From: Alphaproteobacteria bacterium
Lineage (GTDB): Bacteria > Pseudomonadota > Alphaproteobacteria > Micavibrionales > UBA2020
Reading direction: 5' to 3'
DNA length: 11,856 bases
Assembly (NCBI GenBank): GCA_029266795.1
Contig: JAQSWE010000046.1
Span: forward strand, 1-11,856
Shown: one piece after another, positions 5,605 to 11,698 of the stretch
How the letters are laid out: the number at the start of each line of letters is the position of its first letter
Numbering within the stretch: position 1 is the stretch's first letter
The notes under the pieces: generated by a model
What the model was told of the DNA's origin: nothing
What the model saw: only the letters and a program-made list of their open reading frames with translations
The model's database searches: none
Position numbers and translations under genes: made by a program

Positions 5605-6981
5605 TTACGCAGCCAGTTTTGGCGGTTTCGCCGCTGGCGGTAGCTTGTTTTCCGGCCATTTTTCGGGCTTCACGGCATTCGACGCCGGCGCATATTCGAT
5701 GCCGTTTTTCTTCGCGATATCGCGGATGAAACCGGTGATGCGCGGCGCGATGCCTTCGCGCCAGCCACGGCCGCTGAAAGTACCGTAATGGCCGACGCCT
5801 TCCTGCAGGTGGTGGAATTTCTGTTCGGGCTTGAGGCCTGCCGCCAGTTTATGCGCGACGGTCGTCTGGCCGGGGGCGGAGATATCGTCCTCGGCGCCTT
5901 CAACCGTGAACAGCGCGGTTTTCTTGATCGCGGCGGGGTTCACTTTTTTGCCGTGATGCTCCAGCGTGCCTTTGGCCAGCTGCGGGTCGATGAAAACTTT
6001 CTCGACCGTTTCGAGGTAGAACTTCGCGGGTAGGTCTGCGACCGCAAGATATTCGTCATAGAATTTCTTCGTCTTGGTCGCTTTTTCGTCGTTGCCCTGA
6101 ATTAGGTCGTTGAACAGGTCGATATGCTTCTTGTTATGGCTGTCGGGGTTCATCGACATGAAGCTGAATAGCTGCACGAAACCGGGATAGACCATACGAC
6201 CCGCGCCGGCGTGGTTGGCAGATACTTCGCCGATCAGGTTATCCTGAAACCATTCGATCGGCTTGCTCTGCGCGAGTTTGGTCACTTGAGTCTCAGCCTC
6301 ACGGATATCCAGCGGCCCCGCCATCAGCGTCATCGACGCGGGCTGGAATTCCGATTTTTCTTCGGCGAGCGACGCAATCGCCGCCATGGTGGCGACGGTC
6401 GGCTGGCAGACGGCCATCACATGCGCATCCTTGCCGACCGTTTTGATAAACTCTTTCACGTAGTCGATATATTCGTCGAGGCCAAATTCGCCGGCGGAGA
6501 GGGGGATGCCCTTCGCGTCTTTCCAGTCGGTGATATAGACATCGTGGTTCGGCAGCATTTCCTTGACCGTGTCACGGAGCAGCGTCGCGAAGTGGCCGGA
6601 CATCGGCGCGACAATCAGCAGCTTCGGGTCGTTGCGGTCGGTGTCGCGCTTGAAATGCAGCAGCGAACCAAAGGCCTTGTCGTTCACGATCTCTTCGGTG
6701 ACGCGCACGGGTTTGCCGTCGATCTTCGTTTCCGGCAGATCGAATTCGGGCTTCACGTAGTCGCGCGCGAAACGCTCCGACATTTCTTTCGAGGCTTTGA
6801 TGACGTCTTTGGCAAGGTCGGTATAGGCCTTTGGCGCAGCGCCGAAGGCTTCCGCCATGCGCACCATCGCCGACTGGAATTCCAGCCCAATCGCCATCGT
6901 ATTGAACGTCGCTTTCAGACCCACACGCCGTGCTTCGATGGCGGGGTAGAGAAGCGGGTTATGACGCGGTTTCTGAGCCAC
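5605..6981 (-). CDS. phaZ: Intracellular polyhydroxyalkanoate depolymerase
   Basis: The enzyme hydrolyses stored polyhydroxyalkanoate granules to hydroxyacid monomers or oligomers in the cytoplasm. I choose the GTG at 6981 (458 aa), preceded by CAGCAGG at suitable spacing. The frame is open to an ATG at 7101, but that extension overlaps the HTH gene and does not resemble the family. Visible marks are PMSGHFATLLRDTV (126-139), VYITDWKDA (148-156), VCQPTV (191-196) with Cys192 as nucleophile in place of the serine of a lipase box, GPLDIRE (222-228), YPGFVQ (265-270), FYDEYL (307-312), EGAEDDIS (361-368) and GVGHYGTFSGRGWRE (395-409). The likely triad is Cys192, Asp365 or Asp366, and His398, as in Cupriavidus-type PhaZ. 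The C-terminal Pro/Lys/Ala tail (about 435-458) is an extension beyond the core. No PHA synthase or phasin gene is in the window. Its 5' region holds a nested palindrome. Confidence 0.93.
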   Translation of the reverse strand: MAQKPRHNPLLYPAIEARRVGLKATFNTMAIGLEFQSAMVRMAEAFGAAPKAYTDLAKDVIKASKEMSERFARDYVKPEFDLPETKIDGKPVRVTEEIVNDKAFGSLLHFKRDTDRNDPKLLIVAPMSGHFATLLRDTVKEMLPNHDVYITDWKDAKGIPLSAGEFGLDEYIDYVKEFIKTVGKDAHVMAVCQPTVATMAAIASLAEEKSEFQPASMTLMAGPLDIREAETQVTKLAQSKPIEWFQDNLIGEVSANHAGAGRMVYPGFVQLFSFMSMNPDSHNKKHIDLFNDLIQGNDEKATKTKKFYDEYLAVADLPAKFYLETVEKVFIDPQLAKGTLEHHGKKVNPAAIKKTALFTVEGAEDDISAPGQTTVAHKLAAGLKPEQKFHHLQEGVGHYGTFSGRGWREGIAPRITGFIRDIAKKNGIEYAPASNAVKPEKWPENKLPPAAKPPKLAA

Positions 6982-7013
6982 TAAATACCTGCTGTTTTTG
7001 AGATTAAGTAAAC

Positions 7014-7061
7014 ATAGCCCGTTATCGAAACCCTGTCCATGCATGGAATCTAAAGGGCTAT
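7014..7061. repeat. Nested inverted repeats upstream of phaZ
   Basis: ATAGCCC (7014-7020) and GGGCTAT (7055-7061) form a 7-bp inverted repeat that encloses the perfect 10-bp palindrome CCATGCATGG (7037-7046). The structure covers most of the gap between the HTH gene (stop 7058-7060, inside the right arm) and the phaZ start at 6981. It could be a weak terminator or processing site after the HTH gene, or an operator or leader structure for phaZ. There is no T-run, so it is not a standard intrinsic terminator. Confidence 0.35.
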
Positions 7062-7321
7062 AAAGTTTGGAGAATCCATTCGATGATTTTAGGGCGCACA
7101 TCGGGCTGGGGCAGGTTTTTCAGGGTTGTCCAGCGTTCCACCGCGCCTTTGGTCAGGCCGAAGGTGTCGCGGAATTGCGTCTCGGTAATGCCGAAACGCG
7201 CGGTTGCGGTATAGATGGCCTCGGCAAATTCGGTGTCGGAATTTTGCGGCAGTGCAGCAAGCGTTTGCAGCTTTCGCTTAAATGCTTCGAGTTCCAACGA
7301 TTTAACGTTTCCCTGCGACAT
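7058..7321 (-). CDS. Small helix-turn-helix DNA-binding protein
   Basis: 87 aa from the ATG at 7321, which has ACAGGT upstream; an earlier in-frame ATG at 7384 would add 21 residues across the intergenic promoter region and is rejected. The C-terminal half carries a probable HTH: ITETQFRDTFGLTKGAVERW (45-64), where the FGLTKGAVERW segment looks like a recognition helix, followed by KNLPQPDVRPKIIEWIL. The N-terminal part (7-22) is a Leu/Lys-rich helix. The size and pattern fit a small XRE/Cro-like or related regulator, but no family is assigned. It is transcribed divergently from the GNAT-like gene at 7407, with 85 bp between starts, and precedes phaZ on its own strand by 76 bp. Candidate targets, by position only, are its own promoter, the 7407 operon and phaZ. 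Confidence 0.65.
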   Translation of the reverse strand: MSQGNVKSLELEAFKRKLQTLAALPQNSDTEFAEAIYTATARFGITETQFRDTFGLTKGAVERWTTLKNLPQPDVRPKIIEWILQTL

Positions 7322-7326
7322 AGCTT

Positions 7327-7354
7327 TTGACCTGTTTATTAACTCTGGTACAAT
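7327..7354 (+). promoter_or_regulatory. Sigma-70-type promoter with extended -10 for the gene at 7407
   Basis: TTGACC (7327-7332), a 16-base spacer, then TACAAT (7349-7354) preceded by TGG, an extended -10 TGn element. Transcription would begin near 7361 and give a leader of about 45 nt to the ATG at 7407, which has AAAGG seven bases upstream. The -35 element overlaps the translation start region of the divergent HTH gene, so expression of the two is likely to interfere or be co-regulated. Confidence 0.6.
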
Positions 7355-7406
7355 ATTAGGATAACGGCAGCAATAGAGAAACAAAAAGAATTTTCAAAGG
7401 TTTGCC

Positions 7407-8141
7407 ATGGTGCAGAAATTATACGTCCGCTTTTCAAATTCTGCGGACGAACAAAAAATCTTCGATTACTACGCCGAGAATAAACACGAATTCGTCGCCA
7501 AGCGCGAGGAAGCTTTGTGGAAGGAACGCATTGCATCCGGCGCCGTGACCCTCATCGAAGACGACAAGGGCAAGATTGTCGCATCCAGCATTCATTATCC
7601 GCTAGTCGTGCAGAACGACAAGGGCGAAGACGTTCACAAATGGTCTGAAATCGGATCGGTGCGCGTGACGCTCGACGGTATCGGCCTCTTCAAGACATTG
7701 ATGAGCGCGCATATCATGCGCGCCTATCTGCTGGAGCCGCCGGAAGACCGTTTCGCGATCGAGATCGTCAAGACAAACGCGCATTCCAAATATGTGTTCG
7801 AGAAAGAGGGCGCGACCCCCTGGGCCATTCCCGACAAGCTGCGGGAAATGGTGGAAGATTCCATGGCCGCTGACGACACCACTGGCGCGGTCGACTGGTT
7901 CCAGCTGGGCGTGGAATCCATGCCGCATTTTGCGCAGAACCTGCTGGACGCCAAAAACAACCCCAAAGTAACGCACAAGAAAACCGGCGAGGACTACGAA
8001 CTCGATTTCAGCAAATGCATCGTGACGCAGATGCTGGGCAAGCAGGTCGAAAAACTCGCCAAGCTCGATTTCGGCGATCCCGCGCTGCCCAACCCCGCGC
8101 ATGGCCTGAAATCGACCTTCCGCGACAAATTCACGCCCTGA
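7407..8141 (+). CDS. GNAT-like acetyltransferase-fold protein, paralogue 3
   Basis: 244 aa, related over its whole length to the tandem pair at 1235 and 2004 but much more diverged. Shared marks are YVRFS near the N-terminus, LIEDDKGKIVASSI (49-62), LLEPPE, DWFQLGVESMP and KKTGEDYELDFSK near the C-terminus. The GNAT character is clearest here: the segment TNAHSKYVFEKEGA corresponds to the last conserved strand-helix motif of GNAT enzymes. The acetyl-CoA loop is again not canonical (LDGIGLFKTLM). It lacks the KPPK leader and the RRDxWLKKFFR ending of the other two, ending instead in FRDKFTP. It sits 14 nt upstream of the YqgE/AlgH-type gene in an apparent two-gene operon, with its own extended -10 promoter and a divergent HTH neighbour. 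Function unknown. Confidence 0.7.
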   Translation: MVQKLYVRFSNSADEQKIFDYYAENKHEFVAKREEALWKERIASGAVTLIEDDKGKIVASSIHYPLVVQNDKGEDVHKWSEIGSVRVTLDGIGLFKTLMSAHIMRAYLLEPPEDRFAIEIVKTNAHSKYVFEKEGATPWAIPDKLREMVEDSMAADDTTGAVDWFQLGVESMPHFAQNLLDAKNNPKVTHKKTGEDYELDFSKCIVTQMLGKQVEKLAKLDFGDPALPNPAHGLKSTFRDKFTP

Positions 8142-8155
8142 TATAAAGGAACTTC

Positions 8156-8740
8156 ATGACCACGACCGCCAGCGCCCCGAAGAAAAAACGGGAAGGTAAA
8201 TACGACACCTATTTCATGTTCGCGGGCGCCGCGTTCCTGATGTGGCTGGGCGGGCATCTCGACAACACACCCGCCGTAGCGCATCACCAACTGCTGGTCT
8301 CGAGCGCGCAAGTGACCGAAGCGCCGCTGAAGGACTCCGTCATACTTGTTCTCCAGCACCGCAAAGCGGGCTCCCTCGGCCTTGTCATTAACAAACCCGC
8401 GAAAGAGGGCGATACCTTTATCGGTGGCCCGATGGAGCCTGAAAAAGTCTACGCGCTCCATTCCACCGAAGTGCTGACGCCCGACAGTCTTGTGATGAAA
8501 GACATCGACACCGCCCTCGTCGAAGGCCAGCCGGCCATCGACAAACTGATCGCCGCGAAACCGAAATGGGTCAGGGTCATCCATGGTTACACCGGCTGGG
8601 GCAAGCGCCAGCTGAATGATGAACTCAAAGCCGCCACCTGGCAGATCGTCCTCTACGACGAAGATTTCGTCCGCAACACCCCGCCCGCCGATATGTGGGC
8701 GAAGGCGCAGAAAATGCCGATGCGGCAGGTGACTTACTGA
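8156..8740 (+). CDS. YqgE/AlgH (DUF179) family protein with N-terminal membrane anchor
   Basis: 194 aa, ATG with AAAGGA upstream. The YqgE/AlgH core runs from about residue 43: HHQLLVSSAQ, DSVILVLQHRKAGSLGLVINKP (60-81, shown for position), FIGGPMEPEKVYALH (88-102), and VIHGYTGWGKRQLNDELKAATW (141-162). These match the family signatures (S-x-x-L-x-x-x-H-x-x-x-G-x-G-L-x-x-N-x-P, then F-x-G-G-P, then G-Y-x-G-W-x-x-x-Q-L). Unusually, the domain follows a basic N-terminus (KKKREGK) and a hydrophobic segment at 19-33 (YFMFAGAAFLMWLGG), predicted to be a membrane anchor that would place the domain on the periplasmic side. Typical AlgH proteins are cytoplasmic and start directly with the domain. The biochemical role of the family is not settled; AlgH has been linked to alginate regulation in Pseudomonas. 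It is the second gene of an operon with paralogue 3 and ends at a bidirectional terminator. Confidence 0.85.
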   Translation: MTTTASAPKKKREGKYDTYFMFAGAAFLMWLGGHLDNTPAVAHHQLLVSSAQVTEAPLKDSVILVLQHRKAGSLGLVINKPAKEGDTFIGGPMEPEKVYALHSTEVLTPDSLVMKDIDTALVEGQPAIDKLIAAKPKWVRVIHGYTGWGKRQLNDELKAATWQIVLYDEDFVRNTPPADMWAKAQKMPMRQVTY

Positions 8741-8743
8741 TTA

Positions 8744-8777
8744 AAATAAAAACCCCCATATTCCGGGGTTTTTATTT
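8744..8777. terminator. Bidirectional intrinsic terminator
   Basis: A 13-bp perfect stem: AAATAAAAACCCC (8744-8756) pairs with GGGGTTTTTATTT (8765-8777), with an eight-base loop. A-run and T-run on either side allow termination in both directions. The right arm overlaps the TAA stop of the phenylalanine hydroxylase gene (8776-8778). It insulates the convergent YqgE/AlgH and phhA genes. Confidence 0.9.
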
Positions 8778-9696
8778 ATGATTTCTTCTTCCGCTCTTCC
8801 CGCCGCTTATCCGCCTCAACCCCGTAAACCCCCGTGCCCTTCGTGATGACATCATCTGTCGGCAGCAGCGTGCCAGCTTCGTATTCGGGTTGGCCGTCGA
8901 GTTCTTTGTAGATGGGCGTGTAGTCGGGCTGGGTTTCGTCGAACAGCTGCTTGAAGCTGTTGATGGCGAAGTAGTTGTCCTGAAAATCGTCGATCTGGTA
9001 ATGCGTCTGCAAAATGCGCTTCGCATTGAAGCGGATGCGGTGCGGGGAATCGCTGTCGAGCGCGAAGACGGATTCCGTCGGCGACGACAGGATGCCCGCG
9101 CCATAGATGCGCAAGCCTTCCGGTTCCTCGATCAGCCCGAATTCGACGGTGTACCAATACAGCCGCGCGAGCTTGTGGATATGGCCCAGCTTCGCGGCCT
9201 TCAGTCCGCCGCGCCCGTATTCCGCCATATAATCGCCGAAGGTAGGATCGGCCAAAATCGGCACATGGCCGAACAGGTCGTGGAACACATCGGGTTCCTG
9301 AATATAATCCAGCTGTTCTTTACTGCGGATAAAATTGCCGGCGGGGAAGCGGCGGTTGGCGAGCAGCTCGAAAAACGGCTCGTCGGGGATCAGGCCGGGG
9401 ACGGGAACAACCTGCCAGCCCGTGCGCTTCATCAAAATCTCGTTCACTTCGGAGAAGGACGGGATGCGGTCTTCGTTAATGCCGAGCGTGGAAAGGCTGT
9501 CCATGAACATGCCAATCGCACGGTTTTTCAGGATGCCTTTCTGGCGTTTATAAAGGGTGCGCCAGACGGCGTGGTCGTCCTCGGTATATTGCCGTTGCGG
9601 CACGGTGAAAAAATCGAGGTTTCCGGGCGTCCAGCCTTCGGGGGACGTGTAGTGCTGCGCGGAGCTGATGCCGCGATCTTCGACAGGATTGGCCAT
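8776..9696 (-). CDS. phhA: Phenylalanine-4-hydroxylase
   Basis: A non-haem iron, tetrahydropterin-dependent monooxygenase that converts phenylalanine to tyrosine in the cytoplasm. 306 aa from the ATG at 9696, which has AAAGGAAAA upstream; the frame is open to 9771, but those 25 residues cover the promoter region. It is a bacterial single-domain form without the N-terminal ACT regulatory domain of animal enzymes. The catalytic core shows VPGLIPDEPFFELLANRRFP (99-118), PDVFHDLFGHVP (135-146), FGDYMAEYG (153-161), YWYTVEFGLI (180-189) and YGAGILSSPTE (198-208). The iron ligands are His139, His144 and Glu185. The C-terminus ends in a basic RREERKKKS tail. No pterin-4a-carbinolamine dehydratase (phhB) or aromatic catabolism gene is nearby, so cofactor recycling must be encoded elsewhere. 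It is divergent from the ankyrin array with a 170-bp region containing a palindrome. A close relative, tryptophan hydroxylase, is unlikely in this context. Confidence 0.95.
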   Translation of the reverse strand: MANPVEDRGISSAQHYTSPEGWTPGNLDFFTVPQRQYTEDDHAVWRTLYKRQKGILKNRAIGMFMDSLSTLGINEDRIPSFSEVNEILMKRTGWQVVPVPGLIPDEPFFELLANRRFPAGNFIRSKEQLDYIQEPDVFHDLFGHVPILADPTFGDYMAEYGRGGLKAAKLGHIHKLARLYWYTVEFGLIEEPEGLRIYGAGILSSPTESVFALDSDSPHRIRFNAKRILQTHYQIDDFQDNYFAINSFKQLFDETQPDYTPIYKELDGQPEYEAGTLLPTDDVITKGTGVYGVEADKRREERKKKS

Positions 9697-9758
9697 GTCA
9701 CGTTTTCCTTTTGATTTCAGGGCTTGAGTGTATCGCAGTCGTCCCAAAAAACAAGCGG

Positions 9759-9802
9759 TTATAATTACCATAATTGTAACATAACACAGAAAAATTTGGC
9801 AT
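9759..9802 (-). promoter_or_regulatory. Candidate phhA promoter with overlapping palindromic operator
   Basis: On the minus strand, ATGCCA (9797-9802) is 18 bases from TACAAT (9773-9778), which carries an upstream TGT as extended -10; transcription would start near 9766, about 70 nt before the phhA ATG. The arms TTATAATTA (9759-9767) and TAATTGTAA (9771-9779) form a 9-bp inverted repeat with one mismatch and a 3-base spacer. The repeat covers the -10 and the start point, a typical position for a repressor site. On the plus strand a perfect TATAAT (9760-9765) lies in the same palindrome but has no good -35. Confidence 0.35.
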
Positions 9803-9866
9803 AACGAAGGTTGATTATGGTTGAGATTATGAATAAACTCGCCTCTTATTCACATTCGGAAAAGCC

Positions 9867-10766
9867 ATGAGCATCTGGAACAAACAGGACAGGCTGAACA
9901 AGAAGCTGCGCGACGCCATCGGCTACGGGCGTCTCGACCGCGTTGAAAGCCTCGTTGCGCAGGGCGCGAGCGTGGAAGACCAGCCGGCGGAGGAAAAATA
10001 CCGCCCCCTGTTCCGCGCCGTGAATGACAACGAAACCGAAATCCTGCGCTTCCTGCTGGAAAAGGGCGCGAACCCTAACGCCGAAAACCCGACGACAAGC
10101 TACACCGCCGTCACGCGTGCGCTCTCCCACAAAAACCGCGAAGCCACGCGCTTGTTGCTGGAGGCGGGGGCCGAATTTGCGACGCCCGATTTCGAAGGGC
10201 GTTATCCCGTGCATCTGGCGGCGGAACATGGCTTCGGCGATTTGCTTCAGATGATGGCGGAGAAGGGGGCGGACCTGAATGTGCGCAACCGTCAGGGCAA
10301 CACGCCCCTGCATATCGTCGCGCAGGCGGGCCATGCGAATATCGCGAAGCTGCTGATGGACCACGGCGCGGATGTGAACGCAACGAATGCCAGCATGAAC
10401 ACCCCCGCCGATGTCGCGGAAAAAGATTACCCGCGGTTGGCCGAGATGATCCGCGGATTGCCGCCGCGCGTGGAGCCCGAAGCGGGCTGGCAGATGCTGG
10501 CCGATGACGAAGTGGCGCGCGTGAGCGAGAAAGCAGGCATCAATTACCGCCTGACCGAAACATTCAATTTTACCACGCGCATCTACACCCATATCGCGCA
10601 GAACACGAAAACCAACGCCGAGAGCCATAGCATCAAGCTATTCGATGAATTGCGCGACAGTCCCGTGCTTGATGCCGCGCGTAACGCGCTGGCGGCGCTG
10701 GGCGGCAAGCCCGCCGACACCGGCCTGCAAAAACGCGCGCTGCCCGCACCGGGGACGACGCCGTGA
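9867..10766 (+). CDS. Ankyrin repeat protein, first of a coupled tandem array
   Basis: 299 aa, ATG with GGAAAAG upstream. After a short basic leader (MSIWNKQDRLNKKL) about five to six ankyrin repeats span residues 15-197, with typical ends such as LLEKGANPNAEN (63-74), LLLEAGAEFATPDFEGRYPVHLAAEHG (96-122, shown for position), EKGADLNVRNRQGNTPLHIVAQAGH (132-156, likewise) and LLMDHGADVNATN (162-174). A conserved non-ankyrin module follows at 207-280: GW near its start, then EVARV, YRLTETFNF, YTHIAQN, TNAES and ending in ALGG; then a short basic tail (KRALPAPG). The same module is in the next gene. No signal peptide, so probably a cytosolic scaffold or inhibitor, but the partner is unknown. The stop overlaps the GTG of the next gene (GTGA, 4 nt), implying translational coupling. 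Confidence 0.88.
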   Translation: MSIWNKQDRLNKKLRDAIGYGRLDRVESLVAQGASVEDQPAEEKYRPLFRAVNDNETEILRFLLEKGANPNAENPTTSYTAVTRALSHKNREATRLLLEAGAEFATPDFEGRYPVHLAAEHGFGDLLQMMAEKGADLNVRNRQGNTPLHIVAQAGHANIAKLLMDHGADVNATNASMNTPADVAEKDYPRLAEMIRGLPPRVEPEAGWQMLADDEVARVSEKAGINYRLTETFNFTTRIYTHIAQNTKTNAESHSIKLFDELRDSPVLDAARNALAALGGKPADTGLQKRALPAPGTTP

Positions 10767-11698
10767 GCATCTTCAACAAAAAAGACCGCGCCACCTCGCG
10801 CCTGGGCCGCAAGCTGTATAACCGCAAGCCGATTGAAGAAGTGATGGCCGCCATCCGCGACGGCGCGGATGTGAATGGCATCTATTCGACCGACTGGGAT
10901 TACAACACGATGATCGGCTGGGCGGTGACCAGCAACCGCGAAGACGTCATTCGCCAGCTGATCGAACACGGCGCAAGAACCGAAGGCAGCGAAAACAGCG
11001 ATTACCATCCGCTGATACAGGCAGCCCATGATCGCCGGCTGGCGGCGGCGCAGGCGCTAGTCGATATGGGTGCGGACCTCGAGACGAAAAATTCCAACAG
11101 CCAGACGGCGCTGATTTATGCCACGCATGAAAACCAGCCGAAATCAGTGGAACTGCTGATCGACAACGGCGCGAACCTCGATGCGCGTGATAAACTCGGC
11201 AATACCGCGCTGCATTATGCCGCCGCAAAAGGTTTGGGCGAAATTGTGCGCCTGCTGCTGGACGCAGGCGCGGGCCGCGATATTCCGAACAGCAACATGA
11301 ACACGGCAGCCGATATGGCGCTGAAGGAATATCCGCGCATTGCCGACATGATCCGCGGCACGCTGCCGCAGCTGGAAGCGGCAACTCCTGTTGACGATGC
11401 GCCAACGGAAGACGGCTGGAAACTGACCGATGCCAGCGAGGTCGCGCGCGTGGCTGACAAGCCGTCGATCGGCTACCGCGTCACCGAAATTTTCAATTTC
11501 AGCGCAGGTCTTTATACCCAGATTGCCCGCAACCTCGAAACCAACGCCGAAAGCCAGTCATCGAAAACTTTCGCGCAGCTGGCTGACAGCGCGGCGGTGG
11601 AGGCGGCTAAGGCGGCGCTGGTGAAACTGGGCGGCGAACCCGCACCTGTCCTCGACAAGAAAAAGCTGCCCGTGCCGGGTGCTGGGGCGGCGTTGTGA
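10763..11698 (+). CDS. Ankyrin repeat protein, second of the tandem array
   Basis: 311 aa, GTG start at 10763 overlapping the TGA of the upstream gene; no independent strong ribosome binding site is evident, consistent with coupling. The leader MSIFNKKDR matches MSIWNKQDR of the upstream protein. Ankyrin repeats fill about residues 20-200, for example LIEHGARTEGSENSDYHPLIQAA (66-88, shown for position), LVDMGADLETKNSNSQTALIYATHE (99-123, likewise) and LLIDNGANLDARDKLGNTALHYAAAKG (131-157, likewise). The C-terminal module at 218-291 has 39 of 74 residues identical to that of the upstream protein by hand alignment: EVARV, YRVTEIFNF, YTQIARN, TNAES, LGG; then KKKLPVPG. The conserved MNT-AD-EYPR-A-MIRG block just before the module is also shared. 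The pair is probably an old tandem duplication. Its stop again overlaps the next start by GTGA. Function unknown. Confidence 0.88.
   Translation: MSIFNKKDRATSRLGRKLYNRKPIEEVMAAIRDGADVNGIYSTDWDYNTMIGWAVTSNREDVIRQLIEHGARTEGSENSDYHPLIQAAHDRRLAAAQALVDMGADLETKNSNSQTALIYATHENQPKSVELLIDNGANLDARDKLGNTALHYAAAKGLGEIVRLLLDAGAGRDIPNSNMNTAADMALKEYPRIADMIRGTLPQLEAATPVDDAPTEDGWKLTDASEVARVADKPSIGYRVTEIFNFSAGLYTQIARNLETNAESQSSKTFAQLADSAAVEAAKAALVKLGGEPAPVLDKKKLPVPGAGAAL

Noticed and set aside
6982..7101. An N-terminal extension of PhaZ from an ATG at 7101
   Set aside because: It overlaps the HTH gene, does not resemble the family N-terminus, and the GTG at 6981 has a ribosome binding site.
8890..9714. A 274-codon plus-strand open frame opposite phhA
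   Set aside because: Antisense shadow of phhA, whose iron-ligand motifs are intact; no recognisable motif of its own. The same applies to the frames at 6211-6984 (opposite phaZ) and 9846-10628 (opposite the ankyrin gene).
9697..9771. An N-terminal extension of phenylalanine hydroxylase from 9771
   Set aside because: It covers the promoter and palindrome region, and AAAGGAAAA directly precedes the ATG at 9696.
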